A stretch of 64,000 bases of DNA from Parabacteroides sp. (GCA_022775005.1 JALFJR010000061.1:1-64000), one strand, 5' to 3'. Numbered from the stretch's first letter, positions 51,528 to 62,696 are shown. The notes: a model not told the origin generated them from the sequence alone. A program made the numbers and translations.

Positions 51528-53702
51528 TTATTCCACTAATTGATAATCGAGCTGTTTGCGATCCAAATTTGCCTGTGCCACCTTGATGGAGATCGGGTCG
51601 CCTAAGCGATATTGTCGTTTCTTCCGGCGGCCAATCAAGCAATAGTTCTTCTCATCAAACTCGTAATAGTCATCATCCAAATCTCGGATGGGCACCAAGC
51701 CCTCGCATTTATTCTCATTGAGCTCCACATAAAGTCCCCATTCGGTGACTCCTGAGATCACGCCGTCGAAGACCTGACCCAACTTGTCTTGCATGAACTC
51801 AACCTGTTTATATTTGATGGAAGATCGCTCCGCGTTGGCTGCCACCTGCTCCATGCTGGAGCAATGATCGCACATCGCCTCATATTTCTTCTGCGTCACC
51901 GTGCGCCCTCCAGCTAAATAATGCTCCAACAATCGATGCACCATCATGTCGGGGTAGCGACGGATAGGCGAGGTGAAATGCGTATAATAGTCGAAGGCCA
52001 ATCCATAATGGCCGATGTTCTCCGTGGAGTAACGGGCTTTTTGCATGGATCGGATCGCAACGGTCTCGATCAAGTTCTCTTCCGGACGGCCTTGCACCTT
52101 GTCTAACAAACTATTGATGCCTTTCGATACCTCGACCTTGCTACCGCTGGTCTTGACCTTGTAACCGAAGCGCCGGATGAACTGGGCGAAATTCTCCATC
52201 TTGTCTGGATCGGGCAACTCATGGATACGATAGACGAAGGTCTTGGGCTTTTTCCCCTTGGGAGGACAGCCTACAAACTCTGCCACGGTCCGGTTGGCCA
52301 AGAGCATGAACTCCTCGACCAGCTTGTTCGCCTCCTTGGCCACCTTGAAATAGACGCTGAGCGGCTTGCCCTGCTCATCAATCTCAAACTTCACCTCATA
52401 CCGGTCGAAATTGATCGCTCCCTGCTTGAAGCGACGCTCGCGCAGTTGTTGCGCTAACCCGTTTAACGCCAGCAATTCCTCTTTATAGTCACCCTCGCCC
52501 GTCTCGATCACCTGTTGCGCCTCCTCGTAGGTAAAACGGCGATCGCTTTTGATGACTGTGCGGGCAATGTGCGATCTCACCACCTCGGCATGGCTGTTCA
52601 ACTCGAAAATGGCCGAGAAACAGAGCTTCTCCTCGTTCGGCCGCAAGGAGCAAAGCTGATTGCACAGCCGCTCGGGGAGCATCGGGATGGTGCGATCCAC
52701 CAAATAGACGGAGGTGGCTCGATTGAAAGCCTCGCGATCGATCAGGCTCTCGGGCTTGACATAATGCGTCACGTCAGCAATGTGTACGCCCACTTCCCAA
52801 TGGCCATTCTCTAACCGACGGGCCGACAGTGCGTCGTCGAAATCCTTTGCGTCTTTCGGGTCGATGGTGAAGGTGGTGATGCCTCTGAAATCCTCTCGCT
52901 TGGCGATCTCTTCCGCCGTGATTTGATCGGAGATTTTATCGGCAGCTCTCTCCACCGCCTGCGGATACTTATAGGGGAGGCCAAACTCCGCCAAGATGGC
53001 GTGCATTTCCGCGTCGTTCTGTCCGGCAGAGCCCAAGATGTCCAGCACTTCGCCCATCGGGTTTTTCGCCTCTTTCGGCCACTCCACGATGCGCACCACG
53101 GCTTTGTCGCCATTCTTGCCCCCTTTCAGCTTGTCTTTGGGAATGAAAATATCGTTTGCCAAGGTCTTATTCTCGGTGACTAAGAACGCGAAGCCTTTCA
53201 TCACCTGCAGTTTGCCTACGAAAAGGCGCTCTTTGCTCTCCAGCACCTCGACCACCTCGCCCTCAGGCTCCGCTCCCTTGCGCTTGGCGAAGAGTTGCAC
53301 CCGCACTTTGTCGCCATCCATCGCATGGCCGGAGTTGCGCTCGGCGATGAAGATCGGTGAGCCGCCATCTTCGGGGGTGAAAGAGTTTTTGCCGTTGCTG
53401 CGGCGCGAGAAGGTGCCGACCGCGATCGTGCCCAATCCATTCAGGCGATAACGCCCGCGATCCACCTCGCTGATGACATCCTCTGCCGCCAGATCATAGA
53501 GAATATCCACCACTTGCAGCTTCTGCACCTCATTGGTGGCGCCAATGACTTTGCTGATTTGCTTGTAATTGAAAGGTTCTTTCGGGGCGGCCTGGAAAAC
53601 AGTCAGGATAGCCTCTATCATCTCTCCTTTTTTGAGGCGTCTGCCCTCTCTTGTTTTCTTTTTGCTTTTGCTTTCCTCTTTGGTTGACTTATGCTTTGCC
53701 AT
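51528..53702 (-). CDS. rnr: Ribonuclease R
   Basis: A 724-residue 3'-5' exoribonuclease of the RNB family. Lysine-rich N-terminus with a winged helix (about 20-90), cold-shock domains, the RNB catalytic block with DPKDAKDFDDAL (metal aspartates) followed by VGVHIADVTHYV, and a C-terminal S1 domain (GVISGVTEWGLYVELNE). Degrades structured RNA. Minus-strand -7 TACCTTTG at 53747-53754. Confidence 0.95.
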   Translation of the reverse strand: MAKHKSTKEESKSKKKTREGRRLKKGEMIEAILTVFQAAPKEPFNYKQISKVIGATNEVQKLQVVDILYDLAAEDVISEVDRGRYRLNGLGTIAVGTFSRRSNGKNSFTPEDGGSPIFIAERNSGHAMDGDKVRVQLFAKRKGAEPEGEVVEVLESKERLFVGKLQVMKGFAFLVTENKTLANDIFIPKDKLKGGKNGDKAVVRIVEWPKEAKNPMGEVLDILGSAGQNDAEMHAILAEFGLPYKYPQAVERAADKISDQITAEEIAKREDFRGITTFTIDPKDAKDFDDALSARRLENGHWEVGVHIADVTHYVKPESLIDREAFNRATSVYLVDRTIPMLPERLCNQLCSLRPNEEKLCFSAIFELNSHAEVVRSHIARTVIKSDRRFTYEEAQQVIETGEGDYKEELLALNGLAQQLRERRFKQGAINFDRYEVKFEIDEQGKPLSVYFKVAKEANKLVEEFMLLANRTVAEFVGCPPKGKKPKTFVYRIHELPDPDKMENFAQFIRRFGYKVKTSGSKVEVSKGINSLLDKVQGRPEENLIETVAIRSMQKARYSTENIGHYGLAFDYYTHFTSPIRRYPDMMVHRLLEHYLAGGRTVTQKKYEAMCDHCSSMEQVAANAERSSIKYKQVEFMQDKLGQVFDGVISGVTEWGLYVELNENKCEGLVPIRDLDDDYYEFDEKNYCLIGRRKKRQYRLGDPISIKVAQANLDRKQLDYQLVE

Positions 53703-53810
53703 AATTTAATACGTATTAATGAAAGGCTTTCTGCCCTCTCAACAGACAAAGGTAGATATTTGTTTGATACGGTCGTATGAAAAAAAAGTTTTTGGTGGGA
53801 AACGACTGCA

Positions 53811-53874
53811 TCGACAGGACTTCTTGGGGATTTGGAGTGCCGTCTGCAAGCTCGACAGGACTTCTTGGGGATTT
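53811..53874. repeat. Tandem 23-bp direct repeat between rnr and the GNAT gene
   Basis: The two exact 23-bp copies start TCGACAGGACTTCTTGG, at 53811-53833 and 53852-53874, with a 41 bp period. Both are preceded by a related CTGCA segment. They sit between divergent genes, upstream of a TATCTTTG -7 (53911-53918) for the GNAT gene. Confidence 0.85.
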
Positions 53875-53942
53875 TCTCTGCGTCAAGAGAAGAAGTTGGA
53901 AAGGAATGCTTATCTTTGCTCCTCAAAAAAATAGAAGGACAG

Positions 53943-55070
53943 ATGAGCGTAGAAATAAGAGAAGTTACCACCAAGAAGGATTTGAGAAAATTCGTAAAGT
54001 TCAATATCGACCTGTATGCGGGTAACCCCTATCATGTACCCGGGCTAATCGACGAGGAGATGATGACGTTGGATCCAAAAAAGAATCCGGCGTTCGAGGT
54101 CTGCGATTCGGTTTACTATTTAGCCTATAAAGATGGAAAAGTGGCGGGACGCATCGCCGGCATCGTCAATCGTCCGAGCAATGAGATCTGGCAGCAACAG
54201 CGGGCACGCTTTGGCTTCGTGGATTTTATCGACGACGATGAGGTGGCGGATGCCCTGTTTGGTGCGGTTGAGCAATGGGCCCGGTCGAAAGGGCTGAAAG
54301 AGCTGGTCGGCCCGATGGGTTTCACCGATATGGATCATGAGGGTATGCTGATCGAGGGTTTCGATCAATTGGGAACGATGGCGACGATCTATAACTACCC
54401 TTATTACCCGAAGCAGATGGAGCGCATGGGTTATGTCAAGGATAAGGATTGGCATGAGTTTAAGATCTATGTTCCGGATGGCGTGCCCGAGAAGCATTTG
54501 CGCATCGGCGAGATCGTGAAGAAGAAATATGGCTTGAAGGTGATGAAATTTAAGTCGGCGAAGGAGATCATGCCCTATGCGCGTCCCCTTTTCCATACCT
54601 TGAACGAGGCTTACGCCCCCTTATATGGCTTCGCTCCGCTGACCGAGAAGCAAATTGATTACTACATAAACATGTACATCCCGATGTTGCGCTTCGACTT
54701 GGTGACCATCATCGTGCGCGAGGCGGATAACGCCGTGATCGGCTTTGGCATCTCTTTGCCCAGCTTGTCGAAGGCGATGCAGAAAGCGAACGGTCGGTTG
54801 CTGCCTTTTGGATGGCTCCATCTCTTGAAAGCCTTGAAGAGCAAGCCGAAAATCGTGGATCTTTATTTGACCGGTGTCTTGCCTGAGTATCAGAACAAGG
54901 GTGTCAATGCCCTGTTGTTTAACGACCTGATCCCGGTTTATCGCAGCGTGGGCGCGGTGTATGCCGAGAGCAATCCGGAGTTGGAGACCAACAATGCGGT
55001 ACAGGCGCAGTGGGATTATTTCAAGCGCGAGCATCATAAGACCAGAAGAGCATTCATCAAAACATTATAA
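53943..55070 (+). CDS. GNAT-like acyltransferase family protein
   Basis: A 375-residue protein from ATG 53943; the longer frame upstream runs through the direct repeats and the -7 box and is rejected. The N-terminal part ([19 protein letters not shown]) and the C-terminal [22 protein letters not shown] are typical of a Bacteroidetes N-acetyltransferase-like family with a GNAT fold. No substrate can be named. It ends 5 bp before parE. Confidence 0.75.
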   Translation: MSVEIREVTTKKDLRKFVKFNIDLYAGNPYHVPGLIDEEMMTLDPKKNPAFEVCDSVYYLAYKDGKVAGRIAGIVNRPSNEIWQQQRARFGFVDFIDDDEVADALFGAVEQWARSKGLKELVGPMGFTDMDHEGMLIEGFDQLGTMATIYNYPYYPKQMERMGYVKDKDWHEFKIYVPDGVPEKHLRIGEIVKKKYGLKVMKFKSAKEIMPYARPLFHTLNEAYAPLYGFAPLTEKQIDYYINMYIPMLRFDLVTIIVREADNAVIGFGISLPSLSKAMQKANGRLLPFGWLHLLKALKSKPKIVDLYLTGVLPEYQNKGVNALLFNDLIPVYRSVGAVYAESNPELETNNAVQAQWDYFKREHHKTRRAFIKTL

Positions 55071-55075
55071 TAGAT

Positions 55076-56941
55076 ATGGAAGAGCAACACACACCGATAC
55101 TCCCATCGGCTGATTACAACGATGAAGATATCAAGACATTAGATTGGATGGAGCATATCCGTCGGCGTCCGGGTATGTACATTGGAAAGCTGGGCGACGG
55201 CAGTTATGCGGATGATGGAATCTATGTGTTGCTGAAAGAGGTGCTGGACAACTCCATTGATGAGTACATGATGGGGTTTGGCAAGACCATCGAGGTGACG
55301 ATTGAGGAGGGAACCGTGGCCGTGCGCGACTATGGTCGTGGCGTTCCCTTGGGCAAGGTGGTCGATGTCTCCAGCAAGATGAATACCGGCGCCAAGTATG
55401 ATAGCAAAGCCTTTAAGAAATCGGTGGGCTTGAATGGTGTCGGCATCAAGGCGGTGAATGCGTTGAGCAGCTACTTCCTGATCACCAGCTATCGGGATGG
55501 CGAGTGCAAGCGGGTGGAATACAGCAAGGCGGTGATCACCGAGGAGGCGGAGATTCAGCCCTCTGAGGAGGCGAACGGCACGTCGGTTTATTTCATCCCC
55601 GACAAGGAGATCTTCAAGAATTATGCCTATAAAGAGGAGTATGTGGAGGCGTTGCTCAAGAATTATGTATTCCTCAATTCCGGCTTGACTATCTTATATA
55701 ATGGTCGAAAGTTTTATTCTCGGAATGGCTTGGTTGATTTGCTGAACGAGAATATGACGACCGACCCCTTGTACCCGATCATTCATCTCAAGGGCGACGA
55801 CATTGAGGTGGTCATCACGCATAGCAACCAATATGGCGAGGAGTATTATTCCTTCGTGAATGGCCAGCATACGACGCAAGGAGGTACGCATTTGTCGGCC
55901 TTTAAGGAGTCTGTCGGGCGAGTGATCAAGGAGTATTACAATAAAAACTTCGAGTATTCGGATATTCGTGCCGGCATCGTGGCGGCGATCAGCATCAAGG
56001 TGGAGGAGCCGGTGTTTGAGAGCCAGACGAAGACGAAGTTAGGCTCGAAAGATATGGGACCCGATGGCCCGACCGTGGCGAAGTTCATTGGCGACTTCAT
56101 CAAGAATGATCTGGACAATTACCTGCATAAACACTTGGAGATTGCTGACGCACTACTGAAGAAGATTTTAGAGTCGGAGAAGGAACGTAAGGCGATTGCC
56201 GGCGTGACGAAGTTGGCGCGTGAGCGTGCCAAGAAGGCCAATCTGCATAACCGGAAGTTGCGCGATTGCCGCATCCATCTCAACGATGCCAAGGGAGATA
56301 TGTTGGAGGAGAGCAGCATCTTCATCACGGAGGGAGATTCGGCCAGTGGCTCCATCACGAAGAGCCGTAACCCCAATTTCCAGGCTGTATTCAGTTTGCG
56401 CGGTAAGCCGTTGAATAGTTATGGATTAACCAAGAAGATCGTGTATGAGAACGAGGAGTTCAATCTGCTGCAAGCCGCGTTGAATATTGAGGATGGGTTG
56501 GATGGTTTGCGGTATAATAAAGTGATTATCGCGACGGATGCCGATGTGGATGGTATGCATATCCGCCTGCTGTTGATCACCTTCTTCTTGCAGTTCTTCC
56601 CCGACCTGATCAAGCGGAATCATGTCTATATCCTGCAGACGCCCCTTTTCCGTGTGCGCAACCGGCAGCAGACGTGGTATTGCTATTCCGAGGAGGAGCG
56701 TCTGGCGGCGATTGAGGCGGCGGGAAAGAATCCGGAAATCACCCGCTTCAAAGGTTTGGGCGAGATCTCGCCGGATGAGTTCAAGCATTTCATCGGGAAG
56801 GATATGCGTTTGGATCCGGTCACCATGAAGAAAGAGGATTTAGTGAAGGATATGCTGGAGTTTTATATGGGTAAGAACACCATGGAACGGCAGAATTTTA
56901 TTATCGAAAACTTAGTGGTAGAAGAAGATGTGGTCAGCTGA
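55076..56941 (+). CDS. parE: DNA topoisomerase IV subunit B (ParE/GyrB family)
   Basis: A 621-residue type IIA topoisomerase ATPase subunit. It has the GHKL ATP site [21 protein letters not shown] and [15 protein letters not shown], the transducer domain, and the TOPRIM motifs [11 protein letters not shown] and [11 protein letters not shown]. The length and the lack of a long C-terminal insertion favour ParE over GyrB. parC is not adjacent. Its end overlaps the coaD start by 14 bp. Confidence 0.92.
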   Translation: MEEQHTPILPSADYNDEDIKTLDWMEHIRRRPGMYIGKLGDGSYADDGIYVLLKEVLDNSIDEYMMGFGKTIEVTIEEGTVAVRDYGRGVPLGKVVDVSSKMNTGAKYDSKAFKKSVGLNGVGIKAVNALSSYFLITSYRDGECKRVEYSKAVITEEAEIQPSEEANGTSVYFIPDKEIFKNYAYKEEYVEALLKNYVFLNSGLTILYNGRKFYSRNGLVDLLNENMTTDPLYPIIHLKGDDIEVVITHSNQYGEEYYSFVNGQHTTQGGTHLSAFKESVGRVIKEYYNKNFEYSDIRAGIVAAISIKVEEPVFESQTKTKLGSKDMGPDGPTVAKFIGDFIKNDLDNYLHKHLEIADALLKKILESEKERKAIAGVTKLARERAKKANLHNRKLRDCRIHLNDAKGDMLEESSIFITEGDSASGSITKSRNPNFQAVFSLRGKPLNSYGLTKKIVYENEEFNLLQAALNIEDGLDGLRYNKVIIATDADVDGMHIRLLLITFFLQFFPDLIKRNHVYILQTPLFRVRNRQQTWYCYSEEERLAAIEAAGKNPEITRFKGLGEISPDEFKHFIGKDMRLDPVTMKKEDLVKDMLEFYMGKNTMERQNFIIENLVVEEDVVS

Positions 56942-57401
56942 ACAAAGACGGATCGCCCTCTTCCCCGGCACCTTTGATCCCTTTACGTTGGGGCATCAAT
57001 CGTTGGTGGAGCGGGTTTTGACCTGTGCGGATGCGGTGGTCATTGCGATCGGAATCAATGAGAAGAAGCAAACCTATTATACGTTGGAGCAACGGGTGTC
57101 GGCTATTCAACGTCTTTATGCCGATGAACCGAGGGTCAAGGTGATTACCTACTCCGGCTTGACCGTGGATGTAGCGCAACAGGAGGGAGCCAGCTTCATC
57201 TTGCGCGGTGTGCGTTCGGTGATTGATTTTGAGTATGAGAAGTCGATTGCCGATGTCAATCGACAGTTGACAGGCATAGAGACCCTGCTGCTCTTTACAG
57301 AGCCGGCGTATGCCCATATTAGTTCCAGTGTGGTACGTGAATTGCTTCATTTCGGGAGAGATGTCTCCGCGTTTGTCCCGAAAGAGACACAGTTGTATTG
57401 A
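56928..57401 (+). CDS. coaD: Phosphopantetheine adenylyltransferase
   Basis: A 157-residue enzyme of CoA synthesis that joins ATP and 4'-phosphopantetheine. The nucleotidyltransferase motif is [12 protein letters not shown] (about 13-24), with [13 protein letters not shown] and the C-terminal ISSSVVRE. It starts inside the parE end (14 bp overlap), implying translational coupling. Confidence 0.95.
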   Translation: MWSAEQRRIALFPGTFDPFTLGHQSLVERVLTCADAVVIAIGINEKKQTYYTLEQRVSAIQRLYADEPRVKVITYSGLTVDVAQQEGASFILRGVRSVIDFEYEKSIADVNRQLTGIETLLLFTEPAYAHISSSVVRELLHFGRDVSAFVPKETQLY

Positions 57402-57419
57402 TATAGTAAAAGAAAAGTA

Positions 57420-59009
57420 ATGAGAAAGATTGTTTTGAGTTGTTTGATTAGTTGGAGCGTAGTGATTTGTTCGATGGCGCAACAAGCCAGTGTGGATGCG
57501 CGCAAGTTGCAATTGGCCCTGTTTGCCATTTCTAATTTATATGTCGATTCCACCAGCGAGACGAAACTGGTAGAAGATGCGATTGTGGGGATGCTGGAAA
57601 AGTTGGATCCGCACTCTACCTATATGGATCCGGAGGAAACCAAGGAAATGACCGAGCCGTTGCAAGGCAATTTTGATGGCATTGGCATTCAATTTAATAT
57701 GCTGACCGATACGGTGTATGTGATTCAGGTCATTCCGGGAGGCCCTTCTGAGAAAGTGGGTCTGATGGCAGGCGATCGTATCGTTGAGGTGGATGACACG
57801 TTGATTGCTGGTGTGAAGATGAAAACCACGGAGGTGATGAAACGGCTGCGCGGCCCTAAAGGCACGGAGGTGCGTGTGAAGGTGAAGCGAGGAGAGAATC
57901 CCGACTTGATGGAGTTTCGCATTATCCGAGGAAAGATCCCCATGTATAGCTTGGATGCGGCTTATATGGCGGATAAACATACGGGTTATATTAAGCTGAA
58001 CCGTTTTGCGGCCTCTTCGGCAAATGAGTTTCGGGAAGCCTTGGAGAAATTACGCAAGGAGGGGATGAAGCAATTGATCCTGGATTTGCAAGGAAATGGC
58101 GGTGGTTATCTCAATATTGCGATCGAGTTAGCCGATGAGTTCTTGGAGAAACAGCGTTTGATTGTCTATACAAAAGGCAGTAAACAACCTCGTGAGGAGG
58201 CTCACTCTACAGCGCGCGGGCAGTTCCAAGAGGGACGATTGGTCATCTTGGTGGATGAGTCGTCTGCTTCTGCCAGTGAGATTGTCACCGGAGCCGTGCA
58301 GGATTGGGATAGAGGTGTCGTGATCGGTCGTCGCACGTTTGGCAAGGGATTGGTGCAGAAACCGATTCCGCTGCCGGATGGTTCCATGATTCGTTTGACG
58401 GTTTCTCGCTATTACACGCCGACGGGCCGTTGCATCCAGAAGCCTTATGAGCAGGGCAATTTGGATGCCTATCACCATGACCTGATCGATCGGTATAATC
58501 GTGGGGAGTTGATGACGGCAGACAGCATTCATTTCCCCGACTCTATGAAGTATCAGACCTTGGTCACCGAGCGAACGGTGTATGGCGGCGGTGGCATCAT
58601 GCCGGATGTGTTTATTCCTGTTGATACGACCCGTTATACGGATTATCACCGGAAGTTAGTAGCTTCGGGTATGGTGAATCGGTTGGCTATGAATTATATT
58701 GATCGTCATCGTGCGGAGCTGAAAATGGCCTATCCAACCTTTGCTGCTTATAAACAGGCCTTTGTTGTGGACGAGGCGCTTTTGCAAGAGCTGATTCAGC
58801 TGGGGGAGCAGGAGCAAATCAAGTTTGACGAGTCGGAGTATGCGCGTTCAAAGGCACTGATTGCTTTGCAGGTGAAGGCATTGATCGCTCGTGATCTGTT
58901 TGATATGGCACAATATTTCCAGATTATCAACGAGGATAATCCCAGCTATCTGAAAGCCTTGGAGATTATCAATTCCAAAGAGCAATATAATCGGTTGCTG
59001 AAGCGATAG
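57420..59009 (+). CDS. S41 family C-terminal processing protease
   Basis: A 529-residue periplasmic protease. Signal peptide 1-20 (LISWSVVICSMAQ), a PDZ domain (about 75-155, VIQVIPGGPSEKVGLMAGD) and the S41 catalytic core with the serine in VDESSASASE and the lysine in GRRTFGKGLVQ. CtpA-like enzymes trim or degrade envelope proteins. 18 bp after coaD. Confidence 0.94.
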   Translation: MRKIVLSCLISWSVVICSMAQQASVDARKLQLALFAISNLYVDSTSETKLVEDAIVGMLEKLDPHSTYMDPEETKEMTEPLQGNFDGIGIQFNMLTDTVYVIQVIPGGPSEKVGLMAGDRIVEVDDTLIAGVKMKTTEVMKRLRGPKGTEVRVKVKRGENPDLMEFRIIRGKIPMYSLDAAYMADKHTGYIKLNRFAASSANEFREALEKLRKEGMKQLILDLQGNGGGYLNIAIELADEFLEKQRLIVYTKGSKQPREEAHSTARGQFQEGRLVILVDESSASASEIVTGAVQDWDRGVVIGRRTFGKGLVQKPIPLPDGSMIRLTVSRYYTPTGRCIQKPYEQGNLDAYHHDLIDRYNRGELMTADSIHFPDSMKYQTLVTERTVYGGGGIMPDVFIPVDTTRYTDYHRKLVASGMVNRLAMNYIDRHRAELKMAYPTFAAYKQAFVVDEALLQELIQLGEQEQIKFDESEYARSKALIALQVKALIARDLFDMAQYFQIINEDNPSYLKALEIINSKEQYNRLLKR

Positions 59010-59058
59010 GGAATACAGGTTTATGTAGGTTAAATCTTTAATTAATAAGTATAGTGCT

Positions 59059-59592
59059 ATGTATTGGACGTTGTTTCTTACGTTCATGAAGATTGGTATG
59101 TTTACGATCGGAGGTGGTTATGCGATGCTGCCCTTGATCCAGCGTGAGGTGGTTGACCGGGGTTGGATGAGCAAGGAGGAGTTCGTTGATATTTTTGCTG
59201 TGGCGCAATCCTTACCCGGTATCTTTGCGGTGAACATATCTATCTTTGTGGGTTATCGCCTCAAAAAGAAGTTGGGCGGTTGTATTTGTGCGTTGGGGAC
59301 GATTTTGCCCTCTTTCATGATCATTCTGCTGATTGCGTTGTGTTTTACGCAGGTGAAAGACAATGTCTGGGTAGAGAAGGCTTTCAAGGGATTGCGGCCT
59401 GCGGTAGTGGCCTTGATCGCTGTGCCCTGTTTGACGACCGCTCGTTCGATCAAGCTTTCTTACAAGCAACTGATCATTCCGGTGGGTGCGGCTTTATTGA
59501 TTTGGTTAGGCGGTGTGTCTCCGGCTTGGATCATTTTAGCGGCGATTGTGGGTGGATTATTTTATGGATTGAATAAGCAAAAAGAGGTATGA
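59059..59592 (+). CDS. Chromate transporter family protein, first half
   Basis: A 177-residue membrane protein consisting of one CHR domain: the start FMKIGMFTIGGGYAMLPLIQ is the domain signature, followed by AVAQSLPGIFAVNISIFVGY and about five membrane segments. Short-chain ChrA proteins work as pairs, and the second half is encoded next with a 4 bp overlap. Chromate is the family name; the native substrate may be another anion. Confidence 0.9.
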   Translation: MYWTLFLTFMKIGMFTIGGGYAMLPLIQREVVDRGWMSKEEFVDIFAVAQSLPGIFAVNISIFVGYRLKKKLGGCICALGTILPSFMIILLIALCFTQVKDNVWVEKAFKGLRPAVVALIAVPCLTTARSIKLSYKQLIIPVGAALLIWLGGVSPAWIILAAIVGGLFYGLNKQKEV

Positions 59593-60137
59593 TTTGGTTT
59601 GAATTGTGTCTGGTCTATCTGAAGATTGGTATTTTAGGATTTGGTGGAGGCTACGCCATGCTTTCGTTGATTCAGGTGGATGTGGTGGATCGTTATGGTT
59701 GGATCTCCTTGCAGGAGTTCACGGATATTGTGGCAATTTCGCAGATGACTCCCGGCCCGATTGGTATCAATAGTGCGACTTACATTGGTTATACAGCGAT
59801 TCATAATGCGGGTTATTCTATGCCGATCAGTGTCTTAGGTTCCTGCCTGACCACTTTTTCGGTTTGCTTGCCCTCTTTTTTGTTGGTGCTATTGATTTCG
59901 TATGCCTTTGCGAAATTCCGTCATAATAAGTATGTAGAGTCAGCCTTTTTAGGATTGCGCCCCGCTACAGTAGGCTTGATCGCTGCAGCTGCCTTGTTGC
60001 TCATGAACGAGGAGAATTTTATTGACTACAAAAGTTATTTGATCTTTGCGGTTGCCTTTGGCTTGACTTGGAAATTCAAGATTCATCCGATCTTGATGAT
60101 TGTTTTGGCCGGTATGGCTGGCTTGATGCTCTATTAA
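59589..60137 (+). CDS. Chromate transporter family protein, second half
   Basis: A 182-residue CHR-domain membrane protein: YLKIGILGFGGGYAMLSLIQ, then AISQMTPGPIGINSATYIGY and LGLRPATVGLIAAAAL. It overlaps the first half-transporter by 4 bp; the two probably form a heterodimer with opposite membrane orientation, as in other paired ChrA systems. An inverted repeat GAATGCGGG/CCCGCATTC (60157-60190) follows. Confidence 0.9.
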   Translation: MIWFELCLVYLKIGILGFGGGYAMLSLIQVDVVDRYGWISLQEFTDIVAISQMTPGPIGINSATYIGYTAIHNAGYSMPISVLGSCLTTFSVCLPSFLLVLLISYAFAKFRHNKYVESAFLGLRPATVGLIAAAALLLMNEENFIDYKSYLIFAVAFGLTWKFKIHPILMIVLAGMAGLMLY

Positions 60138-60270
60138 CTGAGGGTATAAAAACAGGAATGCGGGCTCAGTCTCCCGACTATCCCGCATTCAATTACCAAA
60201 ACCTTAACTATGAAAATTTTTCTGAGTGCAAATATATAGCTTGTTTTTGAATTGAGCAAATAAAAAAGCA

Positions 60271-60301
60271 AAAAAGCGCGCATTCGCTGCGTGCTTTTTT
60301 T
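60271..60301. terminator. Bidirectional terminator between the chromate transporter and GH92 genes
   Basis: AAAGCGCGCA pairs with TGCGTGCTTT (one G-U pair); T-runs occur on both outward sides. Confidence 0.85.
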
Positions 60302-60362
60302 GAATTGAGTCAGTTGTTGAAAAGATTTAAGGTTGGATGTGATTATATGTGTTCATCTTAAC

Positions 60363-62696
60363 TTAATTGTTCATCGAATATGGCTTGTCTGAGCCGCAGA
60401 ACTGCCTGTTTTTGTTGGGTTTAGCAGTCATCTCAAAGCTCAGAACGCCACCTTGCATAATTTCCTCTTGGGTGATGTAACCTTTGGTGTGAATTTTTCC
60501 GTTCAAGCGCACGGATTTCACATATCTATTCTTGTCGCTCACTTTTTCCGCCCGGATCTCAAAATCTTTTCCATTCTCTAAGGAGATTTTGAGGTAAGGC
60601 AGATAGGGAGCTCCCAATACATATTGATCTGTGCCCGGACAAACCGGATAAAAACCCATCGCTGAGAAAATATACCAAGCCGACATCTGACCGCAATCGT
60701 CGTTGCCGCACAAGCCATCAATATTGTTGCGATACATTTTGTTCATAATCTCTCGCTGCCAGTATTGCGTTTTCCAAGGCTGAGAGGTCCACGCATAGAG
60801 GAACGGAATGTGATGGCTCGGCTCGTTACCTTGCACATAGCCGCCTAACAGCCCCTCCTTTGTCACATCTTCTGTCTCGGCGAAGAATGCGTCTGGAAGA
60901 TGCATGGTGAAGAGTGAATCCAATTTGGCAATAAACGAGGCTTCCCCACCCATCATTTGCATCAGTCCGTTGACATCTTGCGGAACATAGAAGGAGTAAT
61001 TAAGCGCATTGCCCTCGATAAAGCCTTCTCCATGGGTACTTAACAAACTAAACGGAGTCTTGAACGCACCCTTATTGTTCCGGGGGCGTGCATATCCAAT
61101 AGCCGGATCAAACACGTGGGTATAATTGGCTGCCCGTTGCTTGTAGCGGTTGGCTACCTTCTCATTTCCGCAGCGAAGGGCGGTTTGATAGATCGTCCAA
61201 TCGTCATAGGCATATTCCAAGGTCAATGAGCCGGCACTTCCACTTCGCTCCAAGGGCACATAACCCTTCTCCATGTACTCTTTTGTCCCTTCATAATAAG
61301 GTATCGTCGAGCTGCTGATCATCGCCTGCAAGGCTTTTTCCTTGTCGATGGGAAGCCCTTTGGCAATTGCGTCCGCCAAGACGGAAACCGAATGATACCC
61401 GATCATGCACCAGTTCTCATTGGCCATGTGGCTCCAGATGGGTAGGGCGTGGTGCACGCTTTGTGCGCAATGTTGCAACATGCTTTGTGCGATGTCGGTA
61501 TTGACTTGGCGATTGATGAGGTTGAACAGCGGATGCAACGCCCGATAGGTGTCCCACACCGAGAAGACAGTGTAGTTGGTAAACCCGTCGGCCTGATGGA
61601 TGTTGTGATCCAAGCCTCTGTACTGACCATCCACATCCATATAGACGCAGGGGTTGATCATGGTGTGGTAGAGCGAAGTGTAAAGCATCGCTAACTGATC
61701 GTCACTTCCTTTTGCGTCGATCGCGGAAAGCGCTTGCTCCCAGCGTTTGGCTGCTTGGGCCGCCAATTGATCGAAAGAGAAGGAGGCGGCCTCGGCCTGC
61801 AAGTTCTTCAAGGCACCGGCAGTGCTTACACCTGACAAAGCTACCTTCACCTCTAACTCGCTGCCCGCTTTTGGGTCGAAATCGAAATAGGTTACTAACT
61901 TTCGTCCGCCCATGTCGGGAAAGTTATGGGTCATATCGAATTTTCCATAGCCCCCTTTGTAATCCACTTTCCCTTTCTCCACACAACCATATTGCTGAAT
62001 GGGTTTGGAGAAACTGATGGCAAAGTAGGTGTAATTGACTCTTGCCCAGCCGTTCGTAATGCGGTAACCGGTCAATAGTGTGTCGTTCTCCACACGAAGT
62101 TGTGTCCACAACACCTTCCCATCATAATTATAGATGCCATGAATCAAATCAAGAATGAGGTGCTGTTTGTCACTTTGCTTAGGATAGGTATATTTATGTA
62201 CACCTACACGTTGCGTAGTGGTCAATTGGGCCTTGATGCCGTAATCGGCCAAGGTCACCTCGTAATAGCCCGGTTTCGCTGTCTCTGTTTCGTGTGCGTA
62301 GCGAGAGCGATAACCCCCGTCGGGATTGTCGGCTGTTCCGGGGTTTAATTGCAAGGTGCCGACTGTCGGCATAATCAGCAGATCTCCTAAATCAGAGTGG
62401 CCCGTACCGCTAAAATGGGTGTGACTAAATCCGACAATACTGCTATCTTTATATTGGTAGCCGGCACAGTAGGCATAGACACCGGGTTGGTATTTTCCAT
62501 CTATATTGTGGGGAATCGTATCGGTGTCCGGACTCAATTGGATGAGGCCGAAAGGTTGACAGGCACCGGGGAACGTATGCCCCATGCCATTTGTCCCGAT
62601 GATCGGATTGACCCGGTCAATGGTTGATTGTGCGGCCAAATGAAGTGCCGCGCAGAACCATAAGAGAACGCCACCAATGATTTTTGTTGAGTGCAT
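60363..62696 (-). CDS. GH92 family glycoside hydrolase (alpha-mannosidase type)
   Basis: A 777-residue exported enzyme. Signal peptide about 1-22 (WFCAALHLAAQ), N-terminal beta-sandwich opening VNPIIGTNGMGHTFPGAC, and a C-terminal (alpha/alpha)6 barrel with the catalytic acid region GNEPSHHIPFLY and the base region GNDDCGQMSAWY. GH92 enzymes are calcium-dependent exo-alpha-mannosidases on N-glycans or mannans; linkage is not predictable. It lies beside a hybrid two-component regulator, suggesting glycan-induced expression. Confidence 0.95.
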   Translation of the reverse strand: MHSTKIIGGVLLWFCAALHLAAQSTIDRVNPIIGTNGMGHTFPGACQPFGLIQLSPDTDTIPHNIDGKYQPGVYAYCAGYQYKDSSIVGFSHTHFSGTGHSDLGDLLIMPTVGTLQLNPGTADNPDGGYRSRYAHETETAKPGYYEVTLADYGIKAQLTTTQRVGVHKYTYPKQSDKQHLILDLIHGIYNYDGKVLWTQLRVENDTLLTGYRITNGWARVNYTYFAISFSKPIQQYGCVEKGKVDYKGGYGKFDMTHNFPDMGGRKLVTYFDFDPKAGSELEVKVALSGVSTAGALKNLQAEAASFSFDQLAAQAAKRWEQALSAIDAKGSDDQLAMLYTSLYHTMINPCVYMDVDGQYRGLDHNIHQADGFTNYTVFSVWDTYRALHPLFNLINRQVNTDIAQSMLQHCAQSVHHALPIWSHMANENWCMIGYHSVSVLADAIAKGLPIDKEKALQAMISSSTIPYYEGTKEYMEKGYVPLERSGSAGSLTLEYAYDDWTIYQTALRCGNEKVANRYKQRAANYTHVFDPAIGYARPRNNKGAFKTPFSLLSTHGEGFIEGNALNYSFYVPQDVNGLMQMMGGEASFIAKLDSLFTMHLPDAFFAETEDVTKEGLLGGYVQGNEPSHHIPFLYAWTSQPWKTQYWQREIMNKMYRNNIDGLCGNDDCGQMSAWYIFSAMGFYPVCPGTDQYVLGAPYLPYLKISLENGKDFEIRAEKVSDKNRYVKSVRLNGKIHTKGYITQEEIMQGGVLSFEMTAKPNKNRQFCGSDKPYSMNN

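Noticed and set aside
53832..53942. N-terminal extension of the GNAT-like protein
   Set aside because: It translates the tandem repeat and runs through the -7 promoter box; ATG 53943 fits the family start.
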